Shown here piece after piece: positions 34,197-41,513 of a stretch of 54,445 nt of DNA (its first letter is position 1; each line of letters starts with the position of its first letter). A program made the translations under genes and the position numbers. The stretch is from Candidatus Poribacteria bacterium. GTDB taxonomy: Bacteria; Poribacteria; WGA-4E; GCA-2687025. Where the stretch lies: positions 1 to 54,445 of the forward strand of contig VGLH01000009.1 of NCBI GenBank assembly GCA_016866785.1, read 5' to 3'. The notes beneath the pieces were generated by a model. That model saw only the letters and a list, made by a program, of their open reading frames with translations. It searched no databases and was not told the origin of the DNA.

Positions 34197-34655
34197 TCAG
34201 TGAGTCTCCGACGGGGTCGCGTCTCGGGAGTTCCCGGCGATTCGGCGCTCGATGAAATCCCGGATGGCTGTGGCGTCCGGCGGCAGGAATACGACCAATC
34301 CGCGGTACTTCGCCAGACGCGTCGGGCGCTCGAAGGGGCTCAGGAAAAGCGTCGAGCCGTCACCGACGCAAGACCGGAAGCGGCTCCACGGGTACGCGAA
34401 CGAGCGTCCCAGCGCGACGGAACGGACCTCCAAGCGGTCGCTGAACGCTCCGTAGCGCCGAGGCAACCAGAACGGAGCCGTGCTCCCGATGAGCACCGCC
34501 GCCGCCACCAACGCGAAGGGTACGCTCTGCTGAACGTACCCAGCCACCACGGCAATGGCGAGAAACGCAACCCCGCCGACGACCGCCAACCCTGGACGAC
34601 GGCGGGCAAGATGAACCGTCCACTCGAAGATCGGTTCATCGGCGGGCGCGTCCAT
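34197..34655 (-). CDS. Membrane protein with PH-like domain
   Basis: 152 aa from the ATG at 34655; a GTG at 34667 in frame would add 4 residues. Two adjacent membrane helices (GLAVVGGVAFLAIAVVAGYV and FALVAAAVLIGSTAPFW) are followed by a bacterial PH-like domain: FSDRLEVRSVALGRSFAYPW, SRFRSCVGDGSTLFLSPF, LVVFLPPDATAIRDFIERRI. Such proteins are usually membrane-bound with a cytoplasmic PH-like module of unknown ligand. Lies 20 bases after secG ends and immediately before the MutL-linked small gene. Confidence 0.75.
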   Translation of the reverse strand: MDAPADEPIFEWTVHLARRRPGLAVVGGVAFLAIAVVAGYVQQSVPFALVAAAVLIGSTAPFWLPRRYGAFSDRLEVRSVALGRSFAYPWSRFRSCVGDGSTLFLSPFERPTRLAKYRGLVVFLPPDATAIRDFIERRIAGNSRDATPSETH

Positions 34656-34674
34656 CGTCGTCGTCACGCGGGCG

Positions 34675-35094
34675 TCAGTTGCCGCCGCTCGCCGGAGCAG
34701 GGGCGGGAGTGGTCGTCGTCGCGCTGCTACCCGATGCTGCCGGCGCAGGCGTTGTCGTCGTTGCGCTGCCGCTCGCCTGCCCGGACGGCGTCGCAGACCC
34801 CGAAGCCGCGCTGGGCGCTTCAGGAATCGGAGCCGACTGCTGCTCGACCGTGCCGATGTGCGTCGGCTGGTAGAGGCGCGTCAGCACAATGACCAGCACC
34901 ATGTAAGCGATCGCCAAGCCGGTTGTCAGCTTGGCGAGGAACGTGACCGCGCCGCCGCCGCCGAATATCTGCGTCGACATGCCGCCGAGGGCTGCCATCC
35001 CTTCGCCCTTGCCGGGCTGGATGAGGATGACCAGCACCAGCGCGGTGCAGACGAAAACGAACACAATCGTCGCCAGAACCGTCAGGATGCCCAT
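34675..35094 (-). CDS. secG: Preprotein translocase subunit SecG
   Basis: 139 aa. Two membrane helices (about 3-22 and 52-72) flank the SecG signature LIQPGKGEGMAALGGMSTQIFGGGGAVTFL. The C-terminal tail is a long Ala/Thr/Pro/Ser-rich repeat (SGSATTTTPAPAASGSSATT and similar), which makes it longer than E. coli SecG (110 aa). Part of SecYEG, the inner-membrane protein channel. secG after tpiA is a common order in bacteria. Confidence 0.92.
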   Translation of the reverse strand: MGILTVLATIVFVFVCTALVLVILIQPGKGEGMAALGGMSTQIFGGGGAVTFLAKLTTGLAIAYMVLVIVLTRLYQPTHIGTVEQQSAPIPEAPSAASGSATPSGQASGSATTTTPAPAASGSSATTTTPAPAPASGGN

Positions 35095-35161
35095 GTTCTC
35101 TTTCCGTAAGGGTTCGTACGCTGTTCCGACATCCGAGCCACCTGCCGCCTCGGAGGACGCT

Positions 35162-35926
35162 TCACCGCATCGAGTTCGCCGTGGCGATCATCGAGCAGAA
35201 CGACTCCGCCTGAAGGCTGGCGCCGCCGACGAGCGCGCCGTCGATATCCGGCTGCGCGAGCAGTTCGCCGATGTTGTCCGGCTTGACGCTGCCGCCGTAC
35301 TGAATGCGAACGGCATCCGCCACGCTCTGACCGTAGAGCTCGGCGAGGATGGCGCGGATCAGCCGGTGCACATCCTGCGCCTGCTGCGGCGTCGCCGTGA
35401 CACCGGTTCCAATCGCCCAGACCGGTTCGTAGGCAATCACGCTGCCTCGCATCTGCTCTGCTGAAATCCCGGCGAGACCCTCGACGACCTGCGCTCGGAT
35501 CAGCGACTCGGTAACGCCGCCCTGCCGCTGGTCCAACGTCTCGCCGACGCAGTAGATGGGTCGCAGTCCGGCGGCATGCGCGGCGCGGAGCTTGCGGTTC
35601 GCCGACTCGTTCGTTTCGCCGAAGAACTGCCGACGCTCCGAGTGGGCGATGATGACGTCCGAGCAGCCCACATCGAGCAGCATCGCGGGCGATACCTCGC
35701 CGGTGAACGCGCCGCTGGTCTCCCAGTGCATGTTCTGACCGGCGAGCCGCGCCGACGAACCCTTGAGCGCCTCGCCCGCGACGGCGAGCGAGGTGAACGT
35801 CGGCGCGACGACGGTTTCGACGTGATTCGAGGCATCGGCGACCTCACGGATCGCCGACACGAGGGCGACGGCTTCCGCCGTCGTCTTGTTCATCTTCCAG
35901 TTGCCCGCAACGATGGGGGTTCGCAT
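35162..35926 (-). CDS. tpiA: Triosephosphate isomerase
   Basis: 254 aa, standard length. All active-site motifs present: NWKMNKT (Lys13 type), IIAHSERRQFFGE (His), AYEPVWAIGTG (Glu base), QYGGSVKPDN and LVGGASL. Interconverts dihydroxyacetone phosphate and glyceraldehyde 3-phosphate. Sits between pgk (14 bases) and secG (67 bases) in the glycolysis operon. Confidence 0.97.
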   Translation of the reverse strand: MRTPIVAGNWKMNKTTAEAVALVSAIREVADASNHVETVVAPTFTSLAVAGEALKGSSARLAGQNMHWETSGAFTGEVSPAMLLDVGCSDVIIAHSERRQFFGETNESANRKLRAAHAAGLRPIYCVGETLDQRQGGVTESLIRAQVVEGLAGISAEQMRGSVIAYEPVWAIGTGVTATPQQAQDVHRLIRAILAELYGQSVADAVRIQYGGSVKPDNIGELLAQPDIDGALVGGASLQAESFCSMIATANSMR

Positions 35927-35940
35927 GGTCCGCGTGCCCT

Positions 35941-37134
35941 CTATCTGTCCGCGTTCGTCAAAGCGACAACGCCCGGCAGGGGCTTGCCTTCGAGGAACTC
36001 GAGCGATGCGCCGCCGCCGGTGCTGATGTGGGTGATCTTGTCAGCGACGCCTGCCTTGTGAACCGCCGCGACGCAGTCGCCGCCGCCGACGACGGTCGTT
36101 GCATCGAGCTCCGCCAGCGCCCGCGCGATGGCGACGGTTCCCACGGCGAAGCGGTCGAACTCGTAGACGCCGAAGGGCCCGTTCCAGAGGACGGTTTTGG
36201 CGCGCCGCAGGATCTCCAGGTACATCGACGCCGTGTTGGGCCCGATGTCGAGCGCCTCCCAGTCGTCATCGATCGTATCGCGGTATGCGGACTTGAACAC
36301 CGGATTGGGCCCGTATTCCTTGGCGATCACGTGATCGATGGGGAGGTAGATCGGCATGTGCCGTTGGAGGGATCGAATCAGCACGTCGGTTGCCGTCTCG
36401 ACGTAGTCCTTCTCGACGCGCGAGTTGCCGACACGCCGACCCATCGCCGCCAAGAAGGTGTATGCCATCGCGCCACCGATGAGGATGCCGTCGGCGATCT
36501 CCACCAGGCGCCTCAGGACCCCGATCTTGTCGGACACCTTCGCCCCGCCTAGGAGAACCAGGAACGGTCGTTCGGGGTTCTCGAGGGCGGCTCCCAGGTA
36601 TTCGAGCTCGCGGTCCATGAGCAAACCGGAGGCTGCGGGGGTGAGGATCGCGGGAACGCCAGCCGTCGAAGCGTGAGCTCGATGCGCGGCTCCGAACGCG
36701 TCGTTCACGTAGAGGTCGGCGAGCGCTGCCAACTCCGCCGCGAAGCTGGGGTCGTTCTCCTCCTCTTCCGGGTGGAAGCGGAGGTTCTCGAGCATCAGCA
36801 CTTCACCGGGTCCGAGGGCTGTCACGGACGTCCGAACGGCGGGCCCGATGCAGTCATCGACGAACGCGACGGGATGTTCGAGGCGCGCTGCCAGCCGTTC
36901 CGCAACGGGTCGGAGCGAGAACTTGGGGTTCCGCTCTCCATCGGGTCGTCCCAGATGGGAGGCGAGGATCACCCGCGCTCGTCGCTCGATGAGCAGACGG
37001 ATCGTCGGCAGGGAAGCGACGATGCGCGTCTCGTCGGTGATGACGCCCTCGGCGATGGGCACGTTGACATCGACGCGAACGAAGACGTGCTTTCCTTCGA
37101 CGGACAGATCCCGTACGGAAAGCTTCTTTTCCAT
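35941..37134 (-). CDS. pgk: Phosphoglycerate kinase
   Basis: 397 aa from the ATG at 37134, which gives the family's usual start (MEKKLSVRDLSVEGKHVFVR); a GTG at 37155 is an alternative. Motifs: VRVDVNVP, SHLGRPDG, LENLRFHPEEE, GGAKVSDKIGVL, WNGPFGVYEF, GGGDCVAAV and ISTGGGASLEFLEG. Transfers phosphate from 1,3-bisphosphoglycerate to ADP. Between gap and tpiA in the operon. Confidence 0.97.
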   Translation of the reverse strand: MEKKLSVRDLSVEGKHVFVRVDVNVPIAEGVITDETRIVASLPTIRLLIERRARVILASHLGRPDGERNPKFSLRPVAERLAARLEHPVAFVDDCIGPAVRTSVTALGPGEVLMLENLRFHPEEEENDPSFAAELAALADLYVNDAFGAAHRAHASTAGVPAILTPAASGLLMDRELEYLGAALENPERPFLVLLGGAKVSDKIGVLRRLVEIADGILIGGAMAYTFLAAMGRRVGNSRVEKDYVETATDVLIRSLQRHMPIYLPIDHVIAKEYGPNPVFKSAYRDTIDDDWEALDIGPNTASMYLEILRRAKTVLWNGPFGVYEFDRFAVGTVAIARALAELDATTVVGGGDCVAAVHKAGVADKITHISTGGGASLEFLEGKPLPGVVALTNADR

Positions 37135-37224
37135 GGGAGACTCGATTTCTGTCACCGACTAGAGCGAGGCTCGCCTCACGCCGAAATGGTGAGAGCTCGC
37201 CTGAGCCTGCCGCTCCGTCAGAGA

Positions 37225-38238
37225 CTATAGCCCCTTGCCGGCAAGGAAGGTGATCAGGTCGCCCAGCCGCGTCGAGTACCCCCACTCGTTGTCGTACCAG
37301 GACAGAACCTTGACGAGGTTGCCGCCCAAGACCATGGTCGACAAGCCATCGACGATGGACGAGTAGGCGTTGCCGCGCAGGTCGCTGGAAACGAGGGGGT
37401 CGTCGGACACGTCGAGGATGCCCTTCATGCGACCGGCGGCTGCGGCTCTGAGGGCGTCGTTGACGGCGGCTTCGGTTGCTGGCTTCGACGTCAGCGCCAC
37501 CAGATCGACGATGGACACGGTAGACGTGGGAACCCGCATCGCCAGACCGTGCATACGGTCCTTGAGCGCCGGGATGACGAGGCTGATCGCCTTGGCGGCG
37601 CCGGTCGTCGTCGGGATGATGTTCATGGCGGCCGCGCGCGCGCGGCGCATGTCCTCGTGGACGACATCGTTGACGCGCTGGTCGTTCGTGTAGGCGTGAA
37701 CCGTCGTCATGAACCCCTTCTCGATGCCGAAGGAGTCGGTCAGCACCTTGGCGACCGGGGCGAGGCAGTTCGTCGTGCAGCTCGCGTTGGAGATGACGTG
37801 GTGCTTCGCCGGATCGTACGCGTCTTCGTTGACGCCGAGGACGAACGTTCCATCTTCGTTCTTGGCGGGAGCGGAGATGATGACCTTCTTGACCGTGTCG
37901 CGCTTGTGGGCGACCGCCTTCGTGGCGTCCGTGAAGAACCCGGTCGACTCGATGACGACCTGAGCGCCGACGGCTCCCCATGGGATCTGGGCGGGGTCGC
38001 GTTCGGCGCACACGGCGATGGACCTGCCGTTGACGACGAGGGCGTTCGTCCCGACCTCGATGGTTCCGGGGAAGACACCGTAGTTCGTGTCGTACTTGAG
38101 CAGATGGGCGCTCGCTTCGAGCGGCGCGAGATCGTTGATTCCGACGACTTCGATCTCGTTCCCGTACTTCGCCGCCATCGCTCGGAACGTGATCCGGCCG
38201 ATCCGTCCGAAGCCGTTGATCCCGACGCGAATCGCCAT
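37225..38238 (-). CDS. gap: Glyceraldehyde-3-phosphate dehydrogenase, type I
   Basis: 337 aa from the ATG at 38238 with AAGGAG 8 bases upstream. NAD-binding start ([15 protein letters not shown]), catalytic Cys in [22 protein letters not shown], and the C-terminal [12 protein letters not shown]. An Asp at the adenosine-binding strand end (INDLAP) favours NAD. First gene of a run gap-pgk-tpiA-secG and then the MutL cassette. The predicted promoter at 38345-38373 leaves a 100-base leader. Confidence 0.97.
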   Translation of the reverse strand: MAIRVGINGFGRIGRITFRAMAAKYGNEIEVVGINDLAPLEASAHLLKYDTNYGVFPGTIEVGTNALVVNGRSIAVCAERDPAQIPWGAVGAQVVIESTGFFTDATKAVAHKRDTVKKVIISAPAKNEDGTFVLGVNEDAYDPAKHHVISNASCTTNCLAPVAKVLTDSFGIEKGFMTTVHAYTNDQRVNDVVHEDMRRARAAAMNIIPTTTGAAKAISLVIPALKDRMHGLAMRVPTSTVSIVDLVALTSKPATEAAVNDALRAAAAGRMKGILDVSDDPLVSSDLRGNAYSSIVDGLSTMVLGGNLVKVLSWYDNEWGYSTRLGDLITFLAGKGL

Positions 38239-38344
38239 TCGGTTTCTCCTTGTGGGACGCGGGAGCTCATGCACGTGGCGTCGCCGTGAGTCAGCGGGCT
38301 ACAAGGGCGCAAGCGCCTCTCCGGACAGGCGGCGCGCATTCCAA

Positions 38345-38373
38345 AGTATGGCGCGGCGGCAACGTCGAGTCAA
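38345..38373 (-). promoter_or_regulatory. Predicted promoter of gap-pgk-tpiA operon
   Basis: On the minus strand: -35 TTGACT (38373-38368), 17-base spacer, -10 CATACT (38350-38345). Predicted start near 38338, about 100 bases upstream of the gap ATG. Confidence 0.6.
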
Positions 38374-38387
38374 CTGGCGACGCGGCT

Positions 38388-39206
38388 TCAGACGCGGCTG
38401 AGCGGCGTGCGTGTCTCGGGCTGGAGCAGGGCGCGGGCAACGGCGAGCACGTCCACACCGGTGATCCCATCCGCCAGCAGCGTATGGGCAGCCTGTAGCG
38501 CCGTAGCGCCAGTCGTCACCAGGTCGTCGACGACCAGCACGCGAGCGCCGAGGTTGGCTGCGGGGACCAGGCTGCGGAACACGCCCGACATCGCCTGCGC
38601 GCGGTCTGCCCGACCGTCCAGCCGCGATAGGGGCGCGGTGAGGGTTGTCCGGCGGAGCCACTCGCGGACGGGGAGTCCGACTTGCGGCGCGAGAGCTTCC
38701 GCGATCCGCTGCGCTTGGTTGAAGCCGCGTTCGGCATGGCGCGCTCGGTGCAGTGGAACCGGCACCAATGCCGAATACCGGTTCCAGTCGAAGAGCGGCG
38801 GAGCGGCGGCGAGGACGAGTTTGGCGAGAGGTTCCGCCAATCCGGGTCGTGACTGATACTTCAGGGCGTGGATAGCCGCCCGAATCGTCGGGGTGTACTC
38901 GGTCGCTGCGCGGATCTGGAAGGGCGGAGTGGTCGCGTCCTGGACGGGCAGGCAGTGTTGGCAGACGGTGCAGTTCGATGAGGCTGGCGCGCCGCATCGG
39001 TCGCAGCGCGGAGCACTCCACACGGGAACCGCTTCCCAGCATGTCCGGCAGAGCGTGGGCGAGTCGGCGACGCTATCGCCGCATGCCGGACAGCGCGTCG
39101 GAAACGCCCAAGAGGCGAAGTCGCGCGCCAGGATCGTTAGGGCGGAGTGCTTGATGGACGTTGCCTTGAGCGCCGAAGCGCGAGGCAATGCCCCGCGCTT
39201 CGTCAA
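38388..39206 (-). CDS. comF: ComF family phosphoribosyltransferase
   Basis: 272 aa from a TTG at 39206; no in-frame ATG or GTG precedes the conserved domain. N-terminal zinc finger with four CxxC pairs: PTRCPACGD, LCRTCWE, RCDRCGA and CTVCQHC, then a type I phosphoribosyltransferase domain: LVPVPLHRARHAERGFNQAQ and the PRPP loop VLVVDDLVTTGAT. ComF acts in DNA uptake during transformation in some bacteria; many homologues have unclear roles. Ends near the gap promoter region; unrelated neighbours. Confidence 0.92.
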   Translation of the reverse strand: MTKRGALPRASALKATSIKHSALTILARDFASWAFPTRCPACGDSVADSPTLCRTCWEAVPVWSAPRCDRCGAPASSNCTVCQHCLPVQDATTPPFQIRAATEYTPTIRAAIHALKYQSRPGLAEPLAKLVLAAAPPLFDWNRYSALVPVPLHRARHAERGFNQAQRIAEALAPQVGLPVREWLRRTTLTAPLSRLDGRADRAQAMSGVFRSLVPAANLGARVLVVDDLVTTGATALQAAHTLLADGITGVDVLAVARALLQPETRTPLSRV

Positions 39207-39227
39207 TCTTCTCGGTCAGTGTCGCGA

Positions 39228-39836
39228 CTAGCGCGCCTTGATGGCAGCCCACGTCGTCGTGCTCTTGCCTTCCGGCTCGACAGCGGTCGGCAGGTCCATC
39301 GGCACGTAGGTGCCCTCGAACCAGCGCACGTCATCGATCCAGAAGTCGAGGTCGTTCTCGGCGATGTGGAGCGTCAGGGACGCTGGCTTCACAAGGGCCG
39401 CGGGCTTGAACTCGACGTAGTACTCTTTCCAGGTCGTCGTCGTCGCCATCATCTTCTCGCCGTACGCCGTCCACGGATCCGCCGACAGCTCGGGCTTGAA
39501 GTTGATGTTCTTCGGACCCTCGGACTTCACCCACGCCGCGAACGTGTACTGCGTGTTCGCCTTGAACTCGATGCCGGGGTTGTACTGGAAGCCCGAATCC
39601 CAGAAGTTGGCGCCCTTCTTGGCGACCGTGACCATCGCGCTCGCCTTGCCCGTGTGCTTCTGAGTCGTGTCGAGCTTGAGCTGCGCATCGCCGTACGTGA
39701 CGAACGGGTCCGTGTTGCCGGCTTCGAAATCGCCGTTCTTCGCCAGGTTGGCGACTGCCGCACTTGCGCTGAGAGCAACCCCCATCATCAGGGCGAGACA
39801 GCCGGTTGCCACACGCGCGGAGAATCGATCGTGCAT
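39228..39836 (-). CDS. Secreted carbohydrate-binding-like protein with TTW-type C-terminal tail
   Basis: 202 aa, AAGGAG 9 bases upstream of the ATG. A signal peptide (ending near SAAVA, about residue 28) leads to one beta-sandwich domain like CBM4/9 family carbohydrate-binding modules: NLAKNGDFEAGNTDPFVTYG, ASAMVTVAKKGANFWDSGFQ, KANTQYTFAAWVKSEG, TWKEYYVEFKP, LDFWIDDVRWFEG. The last 18 residues (AVEPEGKSTTTWAAIKAR) match the tails of three other secreted proteins in this window. No catalytic residues. Probably binds polysaccharide at or outside the cell surface. Promoter at 39919-39947. Confidence 0.85.
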   Translation of the reverse strand: MHDRFSARVATGCLALMMGVALSASAAVANLAKNGDFEAGNTDPFVTYGDAQLKLDTTQKHTGKASAMVTVAKKGANFWDSGFQYNPGIEFKANTQYTFAAWVKSEGPKNINFKPELSADPWTAYGEKMMATTTTWKEYYVEFKPAALVKPASLTLHIAENDLDFWIDDVRWFEGTYVPMDLPTAVEPEGKSTTTWAAIKAR

Positions 39837-39918
39837 CTGAAGACTCCTTGGAGTTATGCCGTGCGCGCTACCACGTAACCTCTGATAGCCGTTGGAGGTG
39901 ACGGGGCGCTACGTAGAG

Positions 39919-39947
39919 AGTATGTCTCTCCGGCAACCGCGGTGCAA
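39919..39947 (-). promoter_or_regulatory. Predicted promoter of secreted CBM-like gene
   Basis: On the minus strand: -35 TTGCAC (39947-39942), 17-base spacer, -10 CATACT (39924-39919). Predicted start near 39912, about 76 bases before the ATG. A 5-bp inverted repeat (GAGAG/CTCTC, 39916-39930) spans the -10. Confidence 0.55.
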
Positions 39948-39977
39948 GACTCGTGCGTTAGGTGCCCGGCTGGCGTT

Positions 39978-40970
39978 CTACTCGTGCCCGCCGTCGTGTC
40001 CGCCTGGAGGCGTCGTGCCATCGAACGAGTCGAAGCCGGCGTAGACGACGGTCGTTCCCATCCCGCTCTCAGCGTGATGGAGCTCGTGGCAGTGGAACAT
40101 CCAGACACCTGGGTTGTCCGCGACGATGTAGGCGTCGAACGTCTGGCCGGGCGAGATATTGAGCGTGTTGACCCTCTGCGGGACGCTCAACGGCTCGCCG
40201 TCCTGCGCCATCACGATCAGGTCGTGACCATGGATATGCATCGGATGCTGGCCGTTGCTGAGGTTCAGTAGCCGCAGTCGGATGCGTTGCCCCTTCTGCA
40301 CGCGGATGGGCTCCGTTTGCGGGTAGAGCTTGCCGTTGATGCTCCACGCGTTGTAGTCGCCAGCCGCACCGTGTCCGGCCATCGCCGGCATGTCCGCAAC
40401 CCACCCGTTGAGCATCAGCGTGTACTCGGCGTCGAAGCGGGGCTGGCCCGCGGCCTTCTGCGGGTCGATGACGAACACGCCGTAGAGTCCCTTGTCGATC
40501 TGTTCTGCCTCGGTCCCAAGCCCATGGGGATGGTACATGAACGTGCCCGCATGACTCGCCATGAAGTCGTAGACGCGCGTCTCGCCGGGCTGGATGAGAG
40601 GCTGATTCAGCGGCGCGGCTCCATCCTGCTGGTAGGGTAGATGGAGACCATGCCAGTGAACCGACGTGGGCTCGGGCAGTTCGTTCGTGACGGTGATCCG
40701 TACGCGGTCGCCTTCGGTAACGCGCAGCGTCGGGCCCGGCACCTGGTCGTTGAAGGCATAGGCGTCGACGAGGACGCCATCGCCCAGATCATGGATCATC
40801 GGACGCGCCGTCAGTGTGAACTCCCGCAGCTTGCCGGTGGGCGTGATGCTCGTCGTCTGCGGCAAGGTGAAAAGCTCATCCGACTCGCCGCACCCCGTCC
40901 AAGCGGCGGCTGCCAACGCGAGCACGCACAGGGCCATGAGGGCAGCGCGCGCAGCAGAATGTGCGTTAAT
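39978..40970 (-). CDS. Multicopper oxidase (laccase-like)
   Basis: About 330 aa. Start uncertain: an ATT at 40970 has GGGAGGAG 5 bases upstream, while GTG at 41036 lacks a ribosome site. Two cupredoxin domains carry the four HxH copper motifs: VHWHG, MYHPHG, HPMHIHGH and HCHELHHAESGM, including the type 1 Cys and axial Met. An N-terminal hydrophobic stretch ends at WTGC, a weak lipobox, so it may be a periplasmic lipoprotein. Oxidises metals or phenolics and reduces O2 to water. The protein is shorter than three-domain laccases. The Gly/His-rich C-terminus (GGHDGGHE) may bind metal. Located next to COX IV. Confidence 0.88.
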   Translation of the reverse strand: MNAHSAARAALMALCVLALAAAAWTGCGESDELFTLPQTTSITPTGKLREFTLTARPMIHDLGDGVLVDAYAFNDQVPGPTLRVTEGDRVRITVTNELPEPTSVHWHGLHLPYQQDGAAPLNQPLIQPGETRVYDFMASHAGTFMYHPHGLGTEAEQIDKGLYGVFVIDPQKAAGQPRFDAEYTLMLNGWVADMPAMAGHGAAGDYNAWSINGKLYPQTEPIRVQKGQRIRLRLLNLSNGQHPMHIHGHDLIVMAQDGEPLSVPQRVNTLNISPGQTFDAYIVADNPGVWMFHCHELHHAESGMGTTVVYAGFDSFDGTTPPGGHDGGHE

Positions 40971-41091
40971 CGTGGCTCCTCCCAGGACGGTGGATGAATG
41001 ACCAGACGCCACGATCCCGGTGAGGGACCCTGGCACCTTGCGTAAGGGGTTGCGGCGGCCGCGACGTGGAGGGGACCCACGCCGCCCAACG

Positions 41092-41481
41092 TCAGTGTCC
41101 GGACGGCGCTTCGGCCTGCGCCGCCTGAGACGTGTGTTCCCACCCGCCGCCGTCGACGGTTCGGATGTCGCTCTTCACCAGCATGACCAAGATCAGGCTG
41201 AGGACGAACGGCGACACTGCCATCCACGCGACCAGGCGCTTCTCGAAACGGACGTGCATGTAGTAGCTCGCGACGAGGATCGCCTTCACGCCGGCGACGA
41301 CCAGGAGAGCGAGGATCATGACGCCGCCCATGCCGCGCATGAGCGCGGGAATGGACAACTCGACGACCGTCAGGACGGCAAGAGCTCCGAAGACGAACCA
41401 GTACGAACGATCGTGGGATTCGTGCTTGGCGCTGGCGTGAGCGCCGGCAGACGTGGGCGCTGCCACGGTTGTTCTCCTCAT
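41092..41481 (-). CDS. Cytochrome c oxidase subunit IV (CtaF/COX IV family)
   Basis: 129 aa from the ATG at 41481, with GAGG upstream. Three membrane helices: SYWFVFGALAVLTVVELSI, MGGVMILALLVVAGVKAILV, WMAVSPFVLSLILVMLV. The YYMHVRFEKR loop is typical of prokaryotic COX IV proteins of caa3-type oxidases. Small accessory subunit at the inner membrane. It follows the SDR-COX III gene by 32 bases, and no subunit I or II gene lies within the window. Confidence 0.9.
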   Translation of the reverse strand: MRRTTVAAPTSAGAHASAKHESHDRSYWFVFGALAVLTVVELSIPALMRGMGGVMILALLVVAGVKAILVASYYMHVRFEKRLVAWMAVSPFVLSLILVMLVKSDIRTVDGGGWEHTSQAAQAEAPSGH

Positions 41482-41513
41482 GTCGCCTCGTGTCACCGGC
41501 ACGAGCAGAGTTG

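Noticed and set aside
37156-37224. Weak hairpin between pgk and gap
   Set aside because: Arms of only 5 bp with no T-run. Too little to call a terminator, and it lies inside an operon.
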